A stretch of DNA of 64,000 bases from Rosa chinensis (taxonomy: Eukaryota; Streptophyta; Magnoliopsida; Rosales; Rosaceae). The translations under genes and the position numbers were made by a program. This document shows, piece after piece, positions 57,292-64,000 of the stretch. How positions within the stretch are numbered: position 1 is the first letter of the stretch; every line of letters begins with the position of its first letter. The stretch is from contig NC_037093.1 of assembly GCF_002994745.2 (NCBI RefSeq), positions 51,316,384-51,380,383 on the forward strand, read 5' to 3'. A model generated the notes under the pieces. It made no database searches and was not told where the DNA came from. It saw only the letters and a list, made by a program, of their open reading frames with translations.

Positions 57292-57711
57292 AGTGGAAAA
57301 GAACAATTCTTAGGTTCACCCCTAGGGTGAACGAGCATATTCACCCCCATTGTCGATTAACATACTTTTACTTAATAAATTTATAACCATATCATAAATA
57401 AGGCTTTAAAGATCATCTTTGTAAAAAATGAATCGAATTAGAAATCGTTTAATTGTCTAATTGAATCAAACAAATGGATGGTTCTAACAACACTTACTAC
57501 TATTATAATAAACTGTCCATATATTTCATAGAAATGAATAACTAAAAGGTCTTCAATTTGATTGGTTTTTTACAGAGCTAATCTTTGTATTATGTTATAG
57601 AACATGAATAGTCGGATTCGAAAATTATAAAGTTATTATGCCTTAATCGCAAAAAATGGTGAATATTCTCATTCACCCAAGGGGTGAACATAAGAATTGT
57701 CCAGTGGGAAA
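57292..57711. mobile_element. MITE with ~45-bp inverted ends
   Basis: The 402-bp element (57301-57702) has ends GAACAATTCTTAGGTTCACC and GGACAATTCTTATGTTCACC (inverse). Flanks are AGTGGAAAA (57292-57300) and AGTGGGAAA (57703-57711), a 9-bp duplication with one mismatch, which fits MULE-type MITEs. Confidence 0.75.
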
Positions 57712-58185
57712 TCATGATTTAGGAAAGTTTATAAGAAATACACATACTTATGAACAAAAATCCTTACCTAGTTGACAACGGCTTAGTAGAAGTGGCAGTT
57801 GTCGTGAGCAATTGAAAGGGCAGCATAGAGGAGTGCACCCTCCACCACACTGGAGCACTTCGAGTCCTAAATAACCTGAACAAATACAAATTTGTACCTG
57901 GACCAGAAGCCCTCCATGTGGTCGATAAACATCAAGTCCTTGACCTCCTACACCTTGTTGTGCTCGTGACCAAAGCCGGTGAACTTGACTCTCAGCCGTT
58001 CCCCTCTAACTTCTTCTATCACTACTCTGATGTTGCGTCCACTCCAAACCTAAAATCCAATTCCATTTCTCTCACATTAGAAAACAAATTTTTTGCCTTA
58101 ATTAAGCTGTTGCTAGTATTTATTCTTGACTGCTTGATTTCAGTTACATATAGACATAGTGAGATGGATTTATACTACGTGAAAT
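57712..58185. other. no gene recognised
   Basis: A 106-codon open stretch at 57918-58238 has no recognised domain and runs into the next transposon end, so it is not called as a gene. Confidence 0.4.
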
Positions 58186-59529
58186 CCAATGATTTAAAAG
58201 GCTCGCCTGAGGAGAGCCTTGAGGTGCAAAAGGCGTGAGGTGCTCATTATAGTGAGTAGTTTTGCTGCTGAGGCAACCAGGCCCAAAAGGCTCGTCTGAA
58301 GGCGTCAAAAACGAACGACCATATTTTTAATTTTTAATTTTTAATTTAATTTTTTTTTTTTTATAACACCAAATCTTTTTTGTGTTTTGAGACTCGTCTG
58401 ATTGCTAGGTTCTGAACTTCTAATGGCTAGACTCCATATTATATTTGCTCCGTAATTTGATTATGTGTTGGACTGTGTTTTGAGACGCATCTGATTGCTA
58501 GGTTCTGAACTTCTAATTGCTAGATTCCATATAATATTTGCTCTGTAATTTGATTATGTGCTGGGTTGTTTAATGAAGGTCATCTTTTAAGCTTACAGAA
58601 TCAATCTACACTTCATCTTATACAATTAGTTCAACTTGATTTCATAAGATGAAATTTAGTTTTTGATAAAGGAACACTAGGCAAAATCAGTTTTTTTTTT
58701 GGAGGCATTCTCTCTCTCTGTTTTTTTTTTTTTTTTTTTTTTTTTTCAGTTTGCCTAGTTCGTATAATGAAATTCCTCTGAAATCCTTTCTGCCCCTTTT
58801 CGTTGTTATCATATGTATCACTATAAGGTTAGACCAAACTATGCATGTTGTTCTGTTCGTTGTTCTTTTATGTTCAGTTCTGTTCATTCAAATCTCAGTT
58901 CAATTTGATGTTTTTCTGTTCTATTTATACTGTTCAAAATATGGATGTTTTTGGTTACAATACATATTCTATATATTAGACTAATAATTACATAAAGGGT
59001 TATTATCACAAATGGTACCTGAACTTATCCTCTATTTTATCGATGGTACCTGAACTTTAATTTTGATCATAACTAGTACCCGAACTTTTCGATTTCATTT
59101 TAAATGGTACCTAAACCCACCTTTGGTCACTATTCCGGCCAAAAAACCCAAATCTAAAAAAATAAAAAACAAAAAAACAAGTTCAAGGCAAGTCTATTAC
59201 CAAAAAATCATCACTATATATGATCGCAATCCTTGAAATCATCAAAAATCATCACTATGATCGCCTCTCATACCGTTTTTAGTCGGAATAGTGACCGGAG
59301 GTGGTTCTAGGTATCATTTAAAATGAAATCGAAAAGTTCGGGTACTGGTTGTGATCAAAATTGAAGTTCAGGTACCATTGATAAGATTGAGGTATAGTTC
59401 AGGTACCATTTGTGATAATAACCCTTACATAAACATAGCTTGTTTATACGTAACGCTTACACCTTACGCCTCAAGGCGAACGATTTATTGAGGCTCTCCT
59501 GAAAACACCTCAGCCTTTTAAAACATTGG
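58186..59529. mobile_element. TIR element (hAT- or MULE-like) containing a MITE
   Basis: The left end CCAATGATTTAAAAGGC...GAGGAGAGCCT pairs with the inverted right end (…AGGCTCTCC…GCCTTTTAAAACATTGG). GTGAAAT lies on both outer sides. The interior holds poly(T) runs at 58344-58362 and 58719-58746, a ~115-bp tandem repeat (TTTTGAGACTCGTCTGATTG at 58386 and TTTTGAGACGCATCTGATTG at 58478), and a nested MITE. Confidence 0.65.
58988..59433. mobile_element. MULE-type MITE, ~150-bp inverted ends
   Basis: The 428-bp element (58997-59424) starts GGGTTATTATCACAAATGGT and ends with its inverse. The 9-bp duplication TTACATAAA is exact (58988-58996; 59425-59433). The inverted ends carry repeated GGTACCTGAAC words. 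It is non-coding. Confidence 0.92.
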
Positions 59530-59548
59530 TGAAATGAAGGTTAGGTAA

Positions 59549-59857
59549 GAAAACTAGGGTTGGTGATATCCTAATTAACCAGGTTGGATTCGTTGGATAG
59601 TGCTGAGATCTATTACCTTTTATTTCTCTGAGTCAATAACACATATATTGGAACAAAATTAACTATATGAATGAGGTCAAAATACAAATAGCCTATGTTC
59701 TAGAAAACTAGGGTTGGTGATGTCCTAATTAATTAGGTTGGATTCATTGGATAGTGTTGGAATTTATTACCTTCTATATCTCTGAGTCAATAACACATGT
59801 ATAGGAACAAAATTAACTATATGAATGAGGTGAAAATATATATAGCTTATACTCTAG
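59549..59857. repeat. 154-bp tandem duplication upstream of the ubiquitin-like gene
   Basis: GAAAACTAGGGTTGGTGATA at 59549 recurs as GAAAACTAGGGTTGGTGATG at 59703, and the two copies align to about 59857. The second copy ends 69 bp before the ATG at 59926, so the duplication covers the likely promoter. Confidence 0.92.
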
Positions 59858-59925
59858 TAATCATTTCCTCCAAGTTGGAGTAGAATACTGAAAAAGGTTC
59901 GATTTTCTTTTGTATCATCAAATCC

Positions 59926-60369
59926 ATGGATTGGGATAGGGATTTGGAACTTATATTCATTCAATTCAAAGATGTACCGTTCTCATACTCTGTGGAACGA
60001 GGTTTAGCTAATGAAACTGTGGATGATATCAAAGAAAAACTTAGGAAGGAATATCCAAATGGTAGACACCTTCAGCCCCAAGAAGCCCTTGTTTACAAGA
60101 ATCGAGAACTGAAGGATGGACACCTGATGGTCGACTATCATCTTCCTAAGAATGCCACCCTTTATGTAGCTGAGAGGAACGCTACTCCGTCGAGCCCTAA
60201 GAACCTAAAAGAGAAAGATGAAGGGGCATGGGATTTGGGTGTCATTCAATCAGTGAAACACAAGCAACTTCAACCAGTGGATTTATTAACAGTGGACGAG
60301 CCCTTTTACAACAACCCTTTTATTAAGGAGTCGGCATGCGGGATGGAAATACAAGAAGACATTTGTTGA
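59926..60369 (+). CDS. ubiquitin-like domain protein, 147 aa
   Basis: This is a single-exon gene. Residues 8-83 form a ubiquitin-like beta-grasp pattern: LELIFIQFKDVPFSYSVERG, then ETVDDIKEKLRKEYPNGRHL, then LQPQEALVYKNRELKDGHLM, then YHLPKNATLYVAE. There is no C-terminal Gly-Gly and the tail continues about 60 residues (acidic, ending EIQEDIC), so it is unlikely to be conjugated like ubiquitin. It may be an adaptor-type UBL protein. The start is the only in-frame ATG before the domain. Whether it is expressed cannot be told from sequence; the setting among transposons leaves open a retrocopy origin, although no poly(A) or duplication was seen. Confidence 0.75.
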   Translation: MDWDRDLELIFIQFKDVPFSYSVERGLANETVDDIKEKLRKEYPNGRHLQPQEALVYKNRELKDGHLMVDYHLPKNATLYVAERNATPSSPKNLKEKDEGAWDLGVIQSVKHKQLQPVDLLTVDEPFYNNPFIKESACGMEIQEDIC

Positions 60370-60690
60370 GGGACTTGTCTTAAGAGCAGTGTTAGAGGTA
60401 ATAAAAGATGTAAGACTTCATCTTTGTAGTCATAAGCTTTTGTGCTTATAAGGGTAGAAAAGTGACCTATGGCCACACTTACAAATTAGTGGCATAGCAA
60501 GAAATCTCATCTAGGAGTGTCAATATTAGACTTATTTTCTTCAGAGTTTTCCATTAGCAATAATTATTGTTGTATTTCCTTTACTAATATGCAAGTCGAG
60601 GGACCATTAAAATTATGTTAAATCGAGCGTACTATATCTTAAATTGAAACTGTGTTCATTAATTTTTTGAGATTTGAAAAAGAATATGTA
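60370..60690. other. 3' region of the ubiquitin-like gene and spacer
   Basis: No further gene. A possible poly(A) signal, GTAATAAAAGA, lies near 60398-60408. Confidence 0.4.
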
Positions 60691-60691
60691 T

Positions 60692-62524
60692 TAATTTTAA
60701 GGGCAAACTACTGTTTAGTCCCTGAAGTATGACCTCGTCCTCGTTTCAGTCCTTGCCTTTCTAATTTAATCTTAAAAGTCCTTGAACTCAAAATTTTCAG
60801 TCCAACTAATCCATTCCATCTATTTCATCTGGTTGCCTGCTGACATGTCAGTTTTCGATTTGCCAGCTCAACGCCACGTAAGAGACTGATTTTGTAAAGT
60901 GACGAAAATTCCCCTGCTTCAGTTTCTTCCAAAATTTCATTCAAAACGGTGAAGTCTCCTGAGCGAACTCGAGGAGAGAGAAAGTAGATCTAGATTTCTC
61001 TCTCTCCTCCATCAGTGAATATCTCGGCACCACCGTGCCTCACCTCCACCACCACGGTGTCTACCAGTCTCCGACAACTCAAACCCAGCCCCCCCCATCG
61101 TCCGGAGATGCCGGAAAATGACTCACTCGCTGATGAAGCAATACCCAGAACTGCTTTGGACACCCAAACCTTTCTGGGTGTATAGCTTCTCTCTCTTCTG
61201 GCGCACCGAGCGAACCCAAATCACCACCAGCGACATTCCTTTTCTCCAAGTTGTCACCACCACCTCCCATTACCGTGAATTTCTTCAACCTGCAAATTTC
61301 ATGGTATTGGGTTCATAGAGGAGAGAGAGAATGGGAGAGAAAGAAATCGGGAACAAGAACAAGAACAAGAACAAGAAGTTTAATAAACCTTGTGGATCAC
61401 CCATACGTTGAATGAGGGAGAAGAATCAAAGCCGGAAAGTTTTGGGTACTTTGGCAGTGGTTCTGTAACTTTCGGCAAACGTCGGGGTTGTATGAGTGTA
61501 CAGGTTTTTCTCTGTGCTCCACACACTGGTATAATTAATTTTCAGTGTTGATTTGAGTTTTTATGGACTGGTGTTTTGGGTGTTTTTGCCATTGTCAGGG
61601 TTAGCATGCACGGCGGCGCTTCTGGAGTTTTGGTTTCGTTTCTGACATCCTGGAACATGAATTGATGTGTAGCAGAGCTTGGTATGCGGAGTTGGATAAA
61701 TTGGTGAATCCAGGTAGAGATCCCCACCGTAATGCTACTGTTTGTGGTGGCCGTTTGAACTCCTTATGGTTTTTTCGATTTTAATTCATACATATTGTTG
61801 GTTGTTGAAGAAAATTGCTCTCGATCAGTTCTTTTTTGATTTGTCAATCACACGGTGTCCTCAAAGGCTTCCTAGGCCCAGAGACTAATCCGTGCTCGGG
61901 GGAACTTGTCAGAATGCTTCCTCCCACCTGGCCACCAAGAAGATATTGGGATTTAACTCCAATAAGAGTCGGCGGGATTCGAACCCGGGTGTGGGGGTTC
62001 CACACCTAGAGGCTCTTACCAACTCGACCACCTGTGGTGGTTCTCTCGATCAGTTCTTTGTTGCACTTTAAACTGAAGAAGAGAATTGGGATGTGCTCTG
62101 CTCTGCTCGACTTTCACAGTGGCTGCAAGTTTATCCTTGCTCAAGATTTCTATTAGCTCAGATTGAGCTACTATGATTGTTGAAGTGCACCCACAATGGA
62201 TTTGCTCCTTTGCTTTGCTTTTGATTGTTTCGAATTTGTGTTGATTTTCTATGGTAGTCGAACTTACCATTTTGGACGAAATTTTGGAAGAAACTGAAGC
62301 AGGGGCATTTTCGTCACTTTACAAAATCAGTCTCTTACGCGGCGCTAAGCTGGCAAGTCGAAAACTGACATGTCAGCAGGCAACCGGATGAAATGGAGGG
62401 AATGGATCAGTTGGACTGAAAATTTTGAGTTCAAGGACTTTTGAGATTAAATTAGAAAGGCAGAGACTGAAACGAGGACGAGGTTATACTTCAGGAACTA
62501 AACAGTAGTTTGCCCTAATTTTAA
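60692..62524. mobile_element. MULE-like element with ~245-bp inverted ends and 9-bp duplication
   Basis: The 1815-bp element (60701-62515) starts GGGCAAACTACTGTTTAGTC and ends with the inverse. The inverted arms run about 245 bp. TAATTTTAA flanks it exactly (60692-60700; 62516-62524). No transposase is seen. The interior includes GC-rich, coding-like sequence (61000-61320), a stretch near 61520-61590 resembling 15720-15780 inside the other MULE-like element, and a SINE. Confidence 0.92.
61818..62059 (-). mobile_element. tRNA-derived SINE nested in the MULE-like element
   Basis: The ~208-bp minus-strand insert (61835-62042) starts CCACAGGTGGTCGAGTTGG. It has A-box GTGGTCGAGTTGGTAAGAG and B-box GGTTCGAATCC, then an unrelated tail and a short A-rich end. 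The 17-bp duplication CTCTCGATCAGTTCTTT lies at 61818-61834 and 62043-62059. The tRNA-like head is not a functional tRNA. Confidence 0.88.
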
Positions 62525-63057
62525 TAACTGCACTTAACACATGAAGAATAATGAAATTAAGGTATTAATAATGTAAGAAAACCTTCCAAAAGTATTATTA
62601 ATTGGATTGAGTGTATTAAAAGAGTAAAAAAGTTCAATAAGATTGAATTTGAGTAGAGCGGCTCTCCTCGACAAACCCTAAGGGCGATGTTTCCATTTGA
62701 GAAATTGTTCTCATCTGGCGGCGCCCGAACGTCGAGGATAGTCTCTGGCCTTGCCGCCGTCATGGGTCTGCTGTCGGATGGTAAATCGATGCCTACTGCC
62801 TATGGGGCTCTAGACAAAGGAGGTTTTCACGGGGCTGTATTAGTTCGTTTCCGGTTGGGCTAGTGCAGGACTGTGGATGTGCTGTACTTAGGCCTCATCA
62901 AAAATCCCGCGGATCAAGTGGGCCGATGGAGGCCCGCCGGCCCTGAAGGCTAAAAGCCTGGCCTGGCCCGTTAAAAAGCCCGCAAAAGCCCGCCTCGGTG
63001 GGTAGTGGGCCGGCCCGCAAAAACCTACGGGCCCGGCCCGTAAAAGCCTGTAAAATA
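62525..63057. other. no gene recognised; GC-rich retroposon-like stretch
   Basis: 62640-62880 is GC-rich (CGGCGGCGCCC-type words) and resembles the debris at 29165 and 32030. GGCCCGGCCCGTAAAAGCC-type words near 62935-63050 look like the sub-terminal repeats of hAT elements. No boundaries could be set. Confidence 0.35.
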
Positions 63058-63058
63058 T

Positions 63059-63089
<31 letters not shown>

Positions 63090-63183
63090 TTATATATATA
63101 TGTAGATATATGTGTGTGTTTATAAATATATATATATATATACACACATATATAGACACATATAGATATATATATTTGTGTGT

Positions 63184-63216
<33 letters not shown>

Positions 63217-63500
63217 TTATAAATATATATACACACACACACACACATATAGATATATATTTGTGTGTGTGTTTATATATATATGTGTGTGTGTTTATAA
63301 ACATATATATGGAAGGTTGTAGAATCAGTGAGAAAAAATGGCTAGTTGGGCCTTCTGTTACTATCTTCTTCTCCTTGAGCTTGCTATTCTTTTTTGCAAT
63401 ATGTGAAGCTTCCAAATATATATATATAGAAAAGATATATATGCATTACCGCATAATAAATATATATATATATATATAGATATATGTGTGTGTGTGTGTT

Positions 63501-63532
<32 letters not shown>

Positions 63533-63533
63533 T
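63058..63533. repeat. compound (TA)n/(GT)n/(CA)n microsatellite region
   Basis: Alternating TATATA, GTGTGT and ACACAC tracts fill about 270 bp (63058-63310) and resume at 63415-63533. The open frames here are low-complexity artefacts. Confidence 0.95.
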
Positions 63534-63538
63534 ATCCT

Positions 63539-63921
63539 ATCCAGAGCGGAGCACCGCTTTGAAAATTAACTTGTGAAGTTCGAGTTTTGGGTCACTTTTC
63601 GGTCATATATCTACATCTCTACCGTTCAGTTTTTAGGTACTAGTATATAGATCATCTCTGCAAATTTTCAGCCAAAATGATGGTCGTTAAGACATTGATA
63701 ATTGTGTTAAAGCTAGTACGGTTCAGGTTGACAGATTCAGTCTGTCCATTGGTTTAAGCGAGTTAGATACCTTAACAATCATCAATTTGGTTGCAAATTT
63801 GCAGAGATGATCTATACACTAGTACCTAAAAACTAAACAGTAGAGATGTGGATATGCGACTAAAAAGTGACCAAAAACTCGAACTTCACAGGTTAATTTC
63901 AAAGCGGAGCTCCGCTCTGGA
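63539..63921. mobile_element. near-palindromic MITE
   Basis: TCCAGAGCGGAGCACCGCTT at the left pairs with AAGCGGAGCTCCGCTCTGGA at the right. The inverted repeat extends inward for about 180 bp (TTTTTAGGTACTAGT...GATCATCTCTGCAAATTT). A clear target duplication was not found because both sides are microsatellite. Confidence 0.8.
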
Positions 63922-63926
63922 TGAGA

Positions 63927-63934
<8 letters not shown>

Positions 63935-63969
<35 letters not shown>

Positions 63970-63985
63970 ATATGTGTGTGTGTGT
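63935..63985. repeat. (TA)n then (GT)n microsatellite
   Basis: TA units from about 63935 to 63966 followed by a short GT run. Confidence 0.95.
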
Positions 63986-64000
63986 GGAAGTTTTTATACC

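Noticed and set aside
61945..62040. tRNA gene suggested by GGTTCGAATCC and GTGGTCGAGTTGG
   Set aside because: The cloverleaf acceptor and anticodon arms do not form, and the 17-bp duplication shows it is a SINE.
62888..63479. Tyr/Ile/His-rich frames up to 175 codons
   Set aside because: They are translations of TA/GT/CA microsatellites.

Overview
The window is nuclear DNA of a flowering plant, most likely a member of the Rosaceae. The evidence is spliced genes with GT-AG introns, two intact 11S seed-storage globulin genes of prunin type, a plant-type tRNA-Arg, and dense plant transposons (copia, TRIM, LINE, SINE, MULE, hAT, PIF/Harbinger, Helitron). The family assignment rests on remembered similarity to almond prunin and was not checked by a search.

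Layout. 1-11.1 kb is transposon-dominated: a 218-bp tandem repeat, the 3' end of a LINE, a complete but decayed Ty1/copia element (4271-10317, 178-bp LTRs, TGTCA duplication) and an ORF1-only LINE fragment. 11.6-25 kb is a tandem 11S globulin cluster on the + strand: an intact four-exon gene (11863-13890, 559 aa), a pseudogene (18139-18989 plus its 3' region) and a second intact gene (23079-24928, 484 aa, one GC-AG intron). The pseudogene lost exons 1-2 next to a copia fragment. It also carries a TRIM array at its 3' coding end and a LINE in its 3' UTR, and the LINE in turn carries a hAT element. A small Helitron, with its empty site preserved in a neighbouring duplicate, and a tRNA-Arg(CCU) follow. 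A gene for a small secreted protein lies at 26450-26899. 27-33.1 kb has no convincing gene but contains a long (CT)n tract, a degenerate minisatellite and a 1.1-kb retroposon.

33.7-48.3 kb is the gene-rich part: a mitochondrial import protein TIM44 gene (14 exons, +), a truncated DUF761 pseudogene, a NOXY2-like small mitochondrial protein gene (3 exons, -), the intact DUF761 paralogue (+) in a segmental duplication, and the splicing factor SLU7 gene (7 exons, -). 48.8-63.9 kb returns to transposons: a hAT inside a Helitron-like unit, a 1.5-kb near-palindrome carrying a coding-like fragment in both arms, a LINE interrupted by a complete 'half-LINE' (ORF1 only), several MULE-type MITEs with 9-bp duplications, a ubiquitin-like protein gene (59926-60369) below a duplicated 154-bp upstream block, and a 1.8-kb MULE-like element with a SINE inside.

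The genes do not form one pathway. The 11S genes make vacuolar seed reserves and share a promoter block with an RY/legumin box. TIM44 and the NOXY2-like protein act in mitochondria. SLU7 acts in nuclear splicing. No clearly new multi-gene system was found. The most unusual structures are the coding-fragment palindrome, the ORF1-only LINEs and the layered decay of the middle 11S copy.
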